Source of the DNA: Calothrix sp. FI2-JRJ7
Lineage (GTDB): Bacteria > Cyanobacteriota > Cyanobacteriia > Cyanobacteriales > Nostocaceae
Reading direction: 5' to 3'
Length of the DNA stretch: 64,000 bases
Assembly (NCBI GenBank): GCA_019359675.1
Contig: JAHHGX010000019.1
Location: 1 to 64,000 of the forward strand
The notes beneath the pieces were generated by a model. That model was not told where the DNA came from, did not search any database, and worked only from the letters and a program-made list of their open reading frames with translations. The position numbers and the translations under genes were made by a program. Shown piece by piece: positions 50,801 through 58,218 of this stretch (position 1 is its first letter; every line of letters begins with the position of its first letter).

Positions 50801-52313
50801 TATGCGGCTCAAAATACATCACTCGCGCCGAAGCTGGTTCTTCAATACAAGCACGTAATTCAGACCGTGTCATCGGTGGAACTATAAATCGCGATGTATG
50901 CCAATATGGTTTTAAGCTGGAGTGAGATAATTGAGATTCAAAGTCCTGGCGGAATATAAGTATAATTCGCAGATTTTCTGCATAATTTGTGATTAAACTG
51001 GTTAATAAGCGTAAAAAATCTTCCCGTTCTTGGTCATCACGGCAAAGAGTTAACAATTCTTCACCTTGGTCGATTACCAGCAATAATTTTGACTGAGAAT
51101 TTTGCTGTAACCAATTTTCGATAAATGTCTGACTTACAGTATTATTTAAAGCCTTTAACGGCGCCTCTCCCGGACGCATTGGTGTGAAAATATGCCAATT
51201 TTGTTGATTATTTTTAATATAAGGTATCAATCCAGCTTTTACCAAACTAGATTTTCCAGTACCACTGGCGCCTAATACAACTGTAAAAGGATGTTGATAA
51301 ACCTGTTGATACAATTGTTCGGTTAACGCTTGCCTGCCGAAAAATAATTGGCTGTGTTCTTCTTCAAAAGCTTGTAAACCGCGATAGGGATTTTTTGATT
51401 CGTCTAACGGTGGCGCCGGTGGTAAATTTAATTCGTGATTGGGAGAAAGAAAGATATACTCGCCCTTATCATGCTTATTTAAATACCAAATACCAGGGGT
51501 TTGACGCCGACGATATTTTTCTGTAGAGATTTCAACTCTATCGCGTAAATATGTATATAATTCGTTAGCTGTTATTACACCATCTCCAGCTGGTTTACCA
51601 TTTTTGGCAGGAGGAGAAGCATCTGCGGCGCCTTCTAACGCTTCTAATAAAGCAGTTGCAAATGGGGAATGATTACCAATTTGACCGCGTTCTGCATCCA
51701 AATTAAAATTATCTAAGGCTTTTTGGTCGGAAGCTGAGGAAGTAATTATTTGCCATGCCGCATCTCGAATAAAGCGGTCGTACCGTTCTTGATAAATAAC
51801 TTCAGGCTCGGTGATTATATCGCGCGTACTCGACCACCGGAAAGCACCTGCAAAACAACAATCAAGAATGCCTAAAAAATGCCGACAAGGTAACTGACTC
51901 AAAACATCGTGTAACTTCGTCATTGGCAGGTAACTATTAGTATCACCTCCTTTTGCATCCTGGGGTATCAAGTAACCAGCAGGGCCATCATCAGCATTGA
52001 GCGCGACTCCATGACCAGCAAAGTAAAATAACAAACGGTCATGTTCAGTAACTTGTGCAGGTAATGTTTCCTCTAAAAGTTGATTTAAGTTACCCAAGGT
52101 TGCAAGTTGGTCTATATATTCCCAAACTTGATATTGATGCTTGGTGCGGAGGGCTTCTACTAGTTTTCGAGCATCATTAACAGCAGTTTTTAGGGGAGAA
52201 ATGCCGTTTTGGTAATTATTAATACCGATGATAAATGCTAAATTGCGCTCAAACCCTGTTTCCGCGCCAGCTTCTGGGTTATTAAATATTTCCATTTGTT
52301 GAACGATGTTCAC
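47883..52313 (-). CDS. Caspase-STAND NTPase-WD40 protein
   Basis: A 1476-residue protein. The caspase domain has LAFIIGINNYQNGISPLKTA, His101 in FYFAGHGV and Cys152 or 153 in ILDCCFAGAF. From about 308 a STAND-type ATPase starts (NPYRGLQAFEEEHSQLFFGR, Walker A GASGTGKSS at 348, LLLVIDQGEELLTL). A single hydrophobic segment (ANSVMLALTGLTLGVLWNL) lies near 815, then about 13 WD40 units run to the C-terminus. The layout is that of a signal-triggered protease: WD40 sensor, ATP-driven oligomer, caspase effector. It could control regulated cell death or phage response, inferred from architecture. ATG at 52313 is plausible; a shorter start at MEIFNNPEAG is possible. Confidence 0.9.
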   Translation of the reverse strand: MNIVQQMEIFNNPEAGAETGFERNLAFIIGINNYQNGISPLKTAVNDARKLVEALRTKHQYQVWEYIDQLATLGNLNQLLEETLPAQVTEHDRLLFYFAGHGVALNADDGPAGYLIPQDAKGGDTNSYLPMTKLHDVLSQLPCRHFLGILDCCFAGAFRWSSTRDIITEPEVIYQERYDRFIRDAAWQIITSSASDQKALDNFNLDAERGQIGNHSPFATALLEALEGAADASPPAKNGKPAGDGVITANELYTYLRDRVEISTEKYRRRQTPGIWYLNKHDKGEYIFLSPNHELNLPPAPPLDESKNPYRGLQAFEEEHSQLFFGRQALTEQLYQQVYQHPFTVVLGASGTGKSSLVKAGLIPYIKNNQQNWHIFTPMRPGEAPLKALNNTVSQTFIENWLQQNSQSKLLLVIDQGEELLTLCRDDQEREDFLRLLTSLITNYAENLRIILIFRQDFESQLSHSSLKPYWHTSRFIVPPMTRSELRACIEEPASARVMYFEPHSLVDRLIDEVAQMPGALPLLSFALSELYLLYLKSVSVGTRSDRVITQADYEELGGVTSSLTQRADREYDNLVKKDTSYAQTIRKLMLRMVAVGGEELARRRVALSELEYPEPENTRIHEVIRRFSDARLLVEGQDADGKPYVEPAHDALVQGWPRLELWKPDEKESIILQRRLTPAAVEWQSVKSQTKPTDFSDKIEPAIDWLDRRLNTIENVFSQGGTRLMRLWKRYSQSHQQQRAYKKPIQFLWNANPYLDVLNWQLNEEQNWFNKLEAEFVQKSVLQKRRNVSLRWRIANSVMLALTGLTLGVLWNLRTSQIEQAKTFRGAAEIQLQDNQSLDGMIEVLQAGKTLEHPLLKVIPPNSLLSEKIEGTLQRAVYTVREHNRLEGYERPVRSVVFSPDGKLLASSGDDGTARLWSSQGKQLQELKKNNNSVRSIKFSPTGKLVATAGDDGMVRLWNLQGQLVKEWNAQQGRLWALKFSLDDRIASAGNNGTVRLWNSQGQLLVELKGHQKPVKSISFSSDGQLIASGGDDGIIRLWNFQGQELAEFTGYQKSVNSLSFSRDNQKLASVGNDDREDDFVRVWIVDSNLFQQSIKTPIKTPVKTPIQALLKKPIKEWNAEQGKLWDVVFSPDNQQLATAGGDGTVMIWNLEGHKLEEFIGHKGPVRSVSFTPNGQQLASSSDDTMVRIWNLQNRAFNHFNNNNFAKIASFGANDKQIISGNKDGIISFWNLQGQQEKQSFSTNSRSVTSVALSQDSQKIISSSDDGKISLWSLQLLQEGKSFPTNASPIKSLALSPDNKKILGGSDDGKMYLWNLQGQLLQKPFEGHLGAVNSVAFSQDSKQIVSGGNDGTVRLWKLDGKWTESFQIYGPQITAVTFTPDNKRIISSDSKGRIQLWNLQDPEERLPFSSWQTQQGAVNGISLSADGKQLTTIGSDGSIKSWSIQSSNELIQQVCNRVRNYLQNNSNQSERDLCP

Positions 52314-52525
52314 TTCGATACACTTCTATTATATAGTTTTAATAATTTATACCTCAGTAACTATTACTTTATGGTAAAAATAATCACATGCAATCACAGG
52401 CTCGGCGCCGTTGAAGATGAGATTGTTAGCTAATCCAGACTTTTAAGTTTTATTACATACATTGATGTGTATATGGAAATAATGATATACGAATGTCATC
52501 TGCTCAAAACTACCTCAAAATAAAC
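52314..52525. other. Upstream region of the caspase operon
   Basis: An AT-rich stretch with no gene. CAGGCTCGGCGCCGTTGAAG at 52398 includes a GGCGCC site. The promoter of the caspase operon is expected here. Confidence 0.35.
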
Positions 52526-53090
52526 TTATTTTTTATATTCAAAGTTGCGTTTTAGAGCATTTATAGGCTTTTCTAAAAATTGCCATGACAAAACTGCCAC
52601 AATTATAGTCGCTACTGTATATAAAATAAATCTAATCTATATAGAATCAGGAAATGGTAAACCAAAATAAGTAACAATCTTGTTGATAGTATAATGTACT
52701 AAAAGATGGTAAACATAAATTCCATAACTGATTTTGCCAAGATATACGAAACACGGTAATTCTAGAATAACTCCTGCTAAACCATTGAAGCCGCGTGCTG
52801 CACTATCTATTAGCCATATGAAAAATAGAGAGGCAGTTGTATCTCCTAAGCTCAATTGTATAGTATTATTTAGATGGGGAATAGGCATCAAGTTAAAAGC
52901 AATAAATAAAGGAATGCCTATCCAAAAACTAAAATTGCGTAAATATTTTTTAGCACGTGTAAATTGTTTATTATTATAATTTAAAAATGCCAATAATGCA
53001 CCAAAACCAAGGGAATCAAAACAAGCCAAAGTCAAAATATACTCTCTAGTTCCGTTGGTTATATTCAAGGCAATCATTAGCGATCAGTAT
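52526..53090 (-). pseudogene. Acyltransferase 3 (OafA-like) C-terminal half with an in-frame TAG
   Basis: The frame from 53077 has several membrane helices typical of acyltransferase 3 (ALLAFLNYNNKQFTRAKKYL, GIPLFIAFNLMPIPH, YLGKISYGIYVYHLLVHY). It stops at TAG after LPFPDSI, but the same frame continues past it with RFILYTVATIIVAVLSWQFL and EKPINALKRNFEY, the normal family end. So one nonsense codon interrupts it. The N-terminal half with the catalytic His is also absent. Such enzymes acetylate exopolysaccharides; the nearby polysaccharide operon may once have used it. Confidence 0.8.
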
Positions 53091-53256
53091 CTATAATAAA
53101 AGTAGCAACGATGGACTTTTCATCATCAAGTCGTTGTTGTGTCTTAATAATCCAGTTTAAAATATCTTGCTCACACTTTACAAGCTGACGTTGCGGTAAC
53201 TCTTGAGAAAAGTGTAATAAATCTGGAGAGCCAATGTAATAATATTCCTTAGACAT
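53077..53256 (-). CDS. Small hypothetical protein, possibly a gene fragment
   Basis: Fifty-nine residues from MSKEYYYIGS (53256). ILNWIIKTQQRLDDEKSIVA looks like a real helical segment. It ends where the acyltransferase remnant begins, so it may be the start of a truncated longer gene. Its ATG lies within a few bases of the divergent ATG at 53258. I do not recognise the family. Confidence 0.35.
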   Translation of the reverse strand: MSKEYYYIGSPDLLHFSQELPQRQLVKCEQDILNWIIKTQQRLDDEKSIVATFIIDTDR

Positions 53257-53257
53257 T

Positions 53258-53458
53258 ATGCCAAACAATTACGGGTTTGCAGCCAAAAAAGTTTATCCTT
53301 CTGACAAAGGCATTCACATCGAACATTATACTGAAGAAGAAGCTAAAGCCGCTTATGAACATGCCTTGAGAAAAAATAAGAATATTACTATAGATGGTGT
53401 GGTCTTGACTTGGCATTTTCCACCAAGAAAAAACACTTCACTTAGTTCTCCCATTTAA
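53258..53458 (+). CDS. Small hypothetical protein
   Basis: Sixty-six residues (PNNYGFAAKKVYPSDKGIHI, EEEAKAAYEHALRKNKNITI, WHFPPRKN). Composition and the helical middle are protein-like, but the start codon leaves no room for a separate promoter from the divergent gene, and no clear ribosome binding site is seen. The true gene may be only one of the two. Confidence 0.35.
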   Translation: MPNNYGFAAKKVYPSDKGIHIEHYTEEEAKAAYEHALRKNKNITIDGVVLTWHFPPRKNTSLSSPI

Positions 53459-53774
53459 AAACTAATCTGCAAGTCGGTATAAAACAGGCATAGCAACGGC
53501 GCCTTCAGCACCAACATTTTGCCATTATATATGATATATAATGAGAACCGTGTAGAGACGCTCCGGAACCGGAGAGCTATTTTTTATACAATATTACATA
53601 TCTATTAATTTTATTAATTATCAGTATTTTATCCAGTTATATTTGAAGAATTATTTTTTTGGAAGTCCCTATGAGCAGTATTTTCAGTTAGCTGTATGAC
53701 TTTTAATGTACTGTAACATTTAATATTCTTATGGCATTGTGGCACAGGCAGGAGCACCTGTGCTTTCCAGTAAC
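53459..53774. other. Intergenic region with repeat fragments
   Basis: Holds a half copy of the GTAGAGACG palindrome at 53552, CCGGAACCGGAGAGC beside it, a TATATATGATATATAA stretch near 53524, and GGCACAGGCAGGAGCACCTG at 53741, related to the repeat inside the STAND gene. No gene is recognised. Confidence 0.5.
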
Positions 53775-54353
53775 TTAATCAGGTAAAGCAAAACCAGTCC
53801 TAGGGTCACGAATATATAGTCCTAAAGTGAGCGAGCGTATCACCTCATCCCAGTGAGGTATTAACTGTTCAGCCTGGTCAGCCCAATAATCGAATGTAAT
53901 CAAACATTGAATATTTGACCCAATAGCAACACAAGTCCGCGAAAAAGCCTCACGTGGTTCAGCTTGAGTATCAATAAATTTAATTTCCATCCAAACAATC
54001 CGCGCGGTTTGGCGTTTAACAGTAATAACTTCTCCCCGCTCAATAATATTGCGATCATCTTCTTCCATTGCTTGTCTCAAAGCCGACTTGAGCGGAAACA
54101 AGCTCCAATCACGTGGTGGTAGATGATTAAAAGATACTTCCAAACAGCAATCATCATCAGGCGGTTCTTTATCGGTAAACTTAAAAGACTTTTCTTTTGG
54201 CTCAAAAGCCCAGTCACGGGGGACATTGAAACGAACGGCGCCTCTATCAGCCACAAAAATTTTATAGCCAGGTGGACCTTCCCAGCCGTGGTCTGGCTTT
54301 AGTTCAAGCGTTTTTTTAACCCACTGGAGATTGTCCTTCTTACGCTTTGACAT
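53775..54353 (-). CDS. Conserved hypothetical protein
   Basis: A 192-residue soluble protein with no signal peptide. Recognisable segments are WVKKTLELKPDHGWEGPPGY, VRFNVPRDWAFEPKEKSFKF and CLITFDYWADQAEQLIPHWD. The pattern (a surface beta layer with a C-terminal DEVIRSLTLG) resembles small cyanobacterial proteins of the PsbP/DUF1795-like fold, but I cannot confirm this. It is complete, with ordinary composition, and is isolated between repeats. Confidence 0.6.
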   Translation of the reverse strand: MSKRKKDNLQWVKKTLELKPDHGWEGPPGYKIFVADRGAVRFNVPRDWAFEPKEKSFKFTDKEPPDDDCCLEVSFNHLPPRDWSLFPLKSALRQAMEEDDRNIIERGEVITVKRQTARIVWMEIKFIDTQAEPREAFSRTCVAIGSNIQCLITFDYWADQAEQLIPHWDEVIRSLTLGLYIRDPRTGFALPD

Positions 54354-54438
54354 AGTGCTTATGTATTACTCACATATGTTTGCCCACTTAGGTTATGATA
54401 TCAAGCCGTGCGAATATTTGGTTATTATCTGAAATATA

Positions 54439-54549
54439 CTAGTAGTCTGTGTCATAAAATTTGGCGAATGTAGAGACGTTACATGTAACGTCTCTACCAG
54501 GTTTCTTTATTTATCCAACTCACCAAAATTAATGACATGAACTACTAGA
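54439..54549. mobile_element. MITE-like element with CTAGTAGTCTGTGTCAT ends and a nested palindrome
   Basis: The left end CTAGTAGTCTGTGTCATAAA and the right end (inverse CTAGTAGTTCATGTCATTAA) form imperfect 26-base TIRs over 111 bp. A perfect GTAGAGACGTTAC hairpin (54470-54497) sits inside. Same family as 8342-8512, although the internal sequences differ, so the ends are what is conserved. Confidence 0.7.
54470..54497. repeat. Perfect GTAGAGACGTTAC palindrome
   Basis: Arms GTAGAGACGTTAC and GTAACGTCTCTAC around AT. It is the canonical member of the family also seen at 6335, 7305, 3946 and 62954. Confidence 0.8.
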
Positions 54550-54594
54550 CTTTGGTGCAACTCCACTTCTGTTTCAATCCACATGCTGTTTTTG

Positions 54595-54669
54595 CGGTGC
54601 CCACAGTTGTTAACGGTCACTTATACGTTGGAGCATGGGATAAGAAACTACATGCATTTGGGCTGTGAG
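54595..54669 (+). pseudogene. PQQ-like beta-propeller protein, C-terminal remnant
   Basis: The frame AVPTVVNGHLYVGAWDKKLH continues AFGL and stop, a typical last blade of PQQ/BamB-like propellers. Nothing upstream continues it; the MITE at 54439-54549 lies directly before it. Confidence 0.6.
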
Positions 54670-54742
54670 GAATGACGCAGAGTTATTCTAAAGCTAACTA
54701 AGTTTAGTGTGTATTAATCTTGATGGCACAAGTTTTGCTTTT

Positions 54743-54973
54743 CTATTTTCGATTTTGGATTTTCGTAAAATTAGCCCTGATTTTACTTGTGCTTTCTCCA
54801 CCAGTTCTTAAATTTGGCGAAGGTATTGTATTGTTCGATAAGATTACACAATCATCAGCAAGAAAATTAGTATACGCTTCAATGTTTTTATTGTCAATAG
54901 CCTCTAAGTATGAAAGATACCACTGATAGACTTCAGGCGCCAGTTGATTAATTTTGAGGTTATGGGTCTTCAT
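54743..54973 (-). pseudogene. NTF2-like (SnoaL) protein, N-terminal fragment
   Basis: Seventy-six residues, with YQWYLSYLEAIDNKNIEAYT and NFLADDCVILSNN typical of the first helices and strand of NTF2-like proteins. It loses similarity after GGES. Full members are 120 to 150 residues, so it is probably truncated. Confidence 0.55.
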
Positions 54974-55094
54974 AAATATATTCTTCTTAATATTTTTGCT
55001 TATTAGTAATATAATTCAAGACTGTACGCAAAGAAATCGAGCTTCTAGAAGCCCGGTTTTTATACAGTAGCTTACTATACAGGATAAATTAAAA

Positions 55095-56171
55095 ATGACA
55101 ACGAAGGATAAAATCTTACTTGGGATGCTGGTGTTTGTGCCAATTTGTTTTATAACTGAATGGCTGCATTTAAATCCTGTGATTGTTTTCCTTGCTTCTG
55201 GTTTGGCAATTGTTCCTTTAGCTGCTCGTATTGCTAATTCTACAGAAGAAATTGCTAGTGTTATTGGGTCTTCTTTGGGGGGACTGCTTAATGCTACCTT
55301 TGGCAATGCAACTGAAATGATTATTTCTATCGTTGCTCTTAAAGCTGGTTTAGTAGATGTAGTCAAAGCTAGTATTACAGGTACTATCATTGCTAATTTG
55401 CTCTTAGCTTTAGGCGCCGCAATTACTTTGGGAGGGTTACGGTTCAAAGAGCAAAATTTTCAGCCTACGGTAGCAAGAATGAATGCTTCTTCGCTCAATT
55501 TAGCACTAGTTGTACTACTAACCCCTACAGCGATTGATTTTACATCACAAGGATTGGAGCTTGCAACTATCAACAATTTCTCCGCAGTCGCTTCTGTTCT
55601 TTTATTGCTATTTTACGTTTTGTCGCTGTTGTTCTCCATAAAAACTCATAAGTATGTATATGAGGTGGGAACAACTGAAGGAGAAGAAGTTGATTATACC
55701 GCTCCTGAAAATGAACCTTTATGGCAACCAATCATTATTTTATTAGTATGTACCATTGTACTGGTATTCGTTTCTGATATATTAGTTGAGAGTTTAGAAA
55801 AAGCCATTACGACTTTAGGTCTTAGTGAATTATTTACAGGGGTAATTTTAATTCCACTGTTTGGAGGCGCCGTTGAGTACATAACTGCCGCGACCTTTGC
55901 CATTAAAAACAAAATGGATTTAGCGGTGGCAGTAGCGATGGGTTCAAGCCTACAAATTGCCATGTTCGTCGCTCCAGTTCTAGTATTAGTCGGTCAGTTC
56001 ATAGGGCAACCGATGAATTTAGAATTTAATCCCTTTGAAGTATTGACAGTGGCAATTGCGGTTGTTATCACTAACTCTATTAGTACCGATGGAAAGACTA
56101 ATTGGCTAGAAGGCGCCTTGCTACTTATTACCTACGCAGTTTTAGGAACAGCATTTTATTTCCATCCCTAG
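55095..56171 (+). CDS. Calcium/proton antiporter (CAX family)
   Basis: A 358-residue membrane protein with about 11 helices. The first cation-selectivity motif is NATFGNATEMIISIVALKAG near residue 75. The second is in FGGAVEYITAATFAIKNK near 255, where known CAX proteins have GNAAEH, so Asn and His are replaced by Gly and Tyr. An acidic loop (GTTEGEEVDYTAPENE) separates the halves. It should export Ca2+ in exchange for H+. Its last 20 bases recur at 59296. Confidence 0.88.
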   Translation: MTTKDKILLGMLVFVPICFITEWLHLNPVIVFLASGLAIVPLAARIANSTEEIASVIGSSLGGLLNATFGNATEMIISIVALKAGLVDVVKASITGTIIANLLLALGAAITLGGLRFKEQNFQPTVARMNASSLNLALVVLLTPTAIDFTSQGLELATINNFSAVASVLLLLFYVLSLLFSIKTHKYVYEVGTTEGEEVDYTAPENEPLWQPIIILLVCTIVLVFVSDILVESLEKAITTLGLSELFTGVILIPLFGGAVEYITAATFAIKNKMDLAVAVAMGSSLQIAMFVAPVLVLVGQFIGQPMNLEFNPFEVLTVAIAVVITNSISTDGKTNWLEGALLLITYAVLGTAFYFHP

Positions 56172-56302
56172 TTATAAACAAATCAACTAGCATACAACGC
56201 GCGCACAGGCATCATTTAATATATACCTAAAGCAAGATGGTATATACAACTCGATACGATTAAAGTCATAAGATAATTTTTACTTATTACAATAAGTAAC
56301 TA

Positions 56303-56476
56303 ATGACTGTTAATCAAGAGCGAAAAGAACAAACTACTGTAGCGTTAAATCGTTGGAGAAGACCACGCTTACGTGTAGTTAGTGATGCTGAAAACGTTGG
56401 TCATGCTAGTTGGATTGAATTCTTTTTTGATTTAGTATTTGTGATTATCATTGCTGAACATTATGCCGTATGTTAA
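56303..56476 (+). pseudogene. LtrA family N-terminal remnant
   Basis: ATG 56303 opens a frame with NRWRRPRLRVVSDAENVGHA and SWIEFFFDLVFVIIIAE, the LtrA start, then stops after HYAVC. The 4-oxalocrotonate tautomerase gene begins inside it, out of frame. It matches the other LtrA remnant at 22736. Confidence 0.75.
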
Positions 56477-56678
56477 TATCCAAATCACAAAAGGTGCAAC
56501 AAGAGAGCAAAAAGCTCAACTTGTCAAAGAAGTAACCAATTCGCTTGTGCGTATATTGGGTAAGAAACCAGAGCATACGCATATCGTTATTCAAGAAATT
56601 GCAGATGAAGACTGGGGATTCTGCGGTTTATTAACTGATGATTGGAAAAAGCGGCAAAACTCTGAGTCACAAACTTAA
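56463..56678 (+). CDS. 4-oxalocrotonate tautomerase family protein
   Basis: A 71-residue tautomerase. After removal of Met, Pro1 (MPYVNIQITKG) is the catalytic base. The motif QLVKEVTNSLVRILGKKPEH and then IQEIADEDWGFCG follow the family. It would form a hexamer and tautomerise an enol or keto acid. The start at 56463 is certain because Pro must be residue 2; the longer frame from 56451 is LtrA remnant sequence. It has probably lost its original promoter region to the LtrA insertion, so expression is uncertain. Confidence 0.85.
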   Translation: MPYVNIQITKGATREQKAQLVKEVTNSLVRILGKKPEHTHIVIQEIADEDWGFCGLLTDDWKKRQNSESQT

Positions 56679-56751
56679 ACTGATCTGTAAGTTCAAATTA
56701 TCTACATTACACTTATAAGTTACTTTTATAAGCTGCTTTTACCTCTTGGAT

Positions 56752-56916
56752 GTGCTTACAAGCGAAAAACTTGAACGTGCCCGTGCGCTTGGTGCAGACG
56801 AAACTATAAACTATCACGCAAATCCTGAATGGCAAGAGAAAGTACGTTCTCTAACGAACGGGGTCGGTGTTGATCTGCTATTGTTAAGTGTTCTGTTGAC
56901 TTACAACTTCTACTAA
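56752..56916 (+). pseudogene. Zinc-type alcohol dehydrogenase (MDR) fragment
   Basis: The plus-strand frame reads LTSEKLERARALGADETINY and then WQEKVRSLTNGVGVDLL. This is the strand after the cofactor loop of MDR alcohol dehydrogenases or quinone reductases. It runs on for about 10 unrelated residues to a stop. No N- or C-terminal domain is present. Confidence 0.7.
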
Positions 56917-57039
56917 CTGTCACGATGTTTGTATCCGGAACAATGGGAACCGAGGTTGGCGATGCTGGTTCAGAAAATGCTGATGATAAGTTGCTCATAA
57001 ATAATTGCTTGTAATTCGCTTACAAAATTAACTTGCTAC

Positions 57040-58134
57040 TTAACTTGCTACTTGCTCTAGAAAAGGATAATCTGTATATCCTTCGTTAGTGCTGCCGTAA
57101 AACGTTTTGAATGATGGTTCATTCAATGGTGCATTTAGCTCAAAACGTTTTGGTAAATCTGGGTTTGCTAAGAACAGCTTTCCAAAGGAAACAATATCCG
57201 CATCACCCCTAGCTAAAGCGGCATTTGCTGTTTCTTTAGTGTAATTTCCATTGGTAATTAAAGTTCCCTGGTAAATAGGACGAAACAAAGGGGTTACAGG
57301 ATTAATTACATCTCGATTTTGAAGATCTGTTTCGTTCGGTTCCATCAAATGGACATAAGCTAAACCTATTGGATTGAGTGCTTGAAGCACATAAGTAAAC
57401 GTGGCTTGAGGATTCGAGTCAAACATGCCATAGAAAGTGTTACTGGGTGAGAGCTTAATGCCAACTCGGTCTGCTCCCCAAACGCTGGAAACTGCTTTAA
57501 CTACATCCAGCAAAAATCTAGCTCGATTTTCTACTGAGCCACCATACTCATCAGTTCGTTGGTTTGAGCCGTCTTGAAGAAACTGGTCAATTAAATAACC
57601 GAAGGCGCCATGCAGTTCAACGCCATCAAATCCAGCCTTATAAGCATTTTCAGCACAGTAGCGAAACTGCTCAATAATCTCAGAAATCTCATGCTTTTCT
57701 AGAGCGCGCGGCGTTTCCATTGGAACTTTCCCGATTGGAGTGTGTAGCGCACCAACAGGAGCAATTGCACTAGGTGCAACAGGTTGCTTTCCTTCTAATA
57801 GTGATGAGTGCGAAATTCTGCCACAGTGCCACAATTGTAGAAAAATCTTTCCGCCTGCGTTGTGTACTGCCTCTGTTACCTTTTGCCATCCTTGAACTTG
57901 AAGCGGCGAGTAAATACCCGGACAATTCATGTACCCATTACTCATGGGTGAAACCATTGTGCATTCTGTAATAATCAGACCTGCGGTTGCTCTTTGAGTA
58001 TAATGGTCTACCATCATGGGTTGTGGAATGCTACCAATTGCTCGTAATCGAGTCATAGGCGCCATGACCATGCGATTGGCGAGGGTATGGGAACCGAGTT
58101 TGACGGGTGAGAATAAGTCGATTGGTGTATTCAT
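57040..58134 (-). CDS. Alkene reductase (Old Yellow Enzyme / NADH:flavin oxidoreductase)
   Basis: An intact OYE of about 364 residues from MNTPIDLFSP. It has MVMAPMTRLRA (FMN region), FLQLWHCGRISH, VELHGAFGYLIDQFLQDGSN (substrate-binding His and downstream motif), RTDEYGGSVENRARFLLDVV and the end GYTDYPFLEQ. It reduces activated C=C bonds such as enals, enones or nitro-alkenes with NAD(P)H. The frame extends to 58215, but the added 27 residues are not family-like, so I chose 58134. It lies directly downstream of an AraC regulator on the same strand. It is a paralogue of the frameshifted copy at 604. Confidence 0.9.
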   Translation of the reverse strand: MNTPIDLFSPVKLGSHTLANRMVMAPMTRLRAIGSIPQPMMVDHYTQRATAGLIITECTMVSPMSNGYMNCPGIYSPLQVQGWQKVTEAVHNAGGKIFLQLWHCGRISHSSLLEGKQPVAPSAIAPVGALHTPIGKVPMETPRALEKHEISEIIEQFRYCAENAYKAGFDGVELHGAFGYLIDQFLQDGSNQRTDEYGGSVENRARFLLDVVKAVSSVWGADRVGIKLSPSNTFYGMFDSNPQATFTYVLQALNPIGLAYVHLMEPNETDLQNRDVINPVTPLFRPIYQGTLITNGNYTKETANAALARGDADIVSFGKLFLANPDLPKRFELNAPLNEPSFKTFYGSTNEGYTDYPFLEQVAS

Positions 58135-58218
58135 TACATCGTGCATCCTTTCTTTAAAGCTGAGAAATCGAGAGTAATTATTTTCTCTCGACTTAAAAAT
58201 TGTATTAAGAATCAAGCC

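Noticed and set aside
56303-56678. LtrA-tautomerase fusion
   Set aside because: The two frames differ and the tautomerase needs Pro directly after its own Met at 56463.
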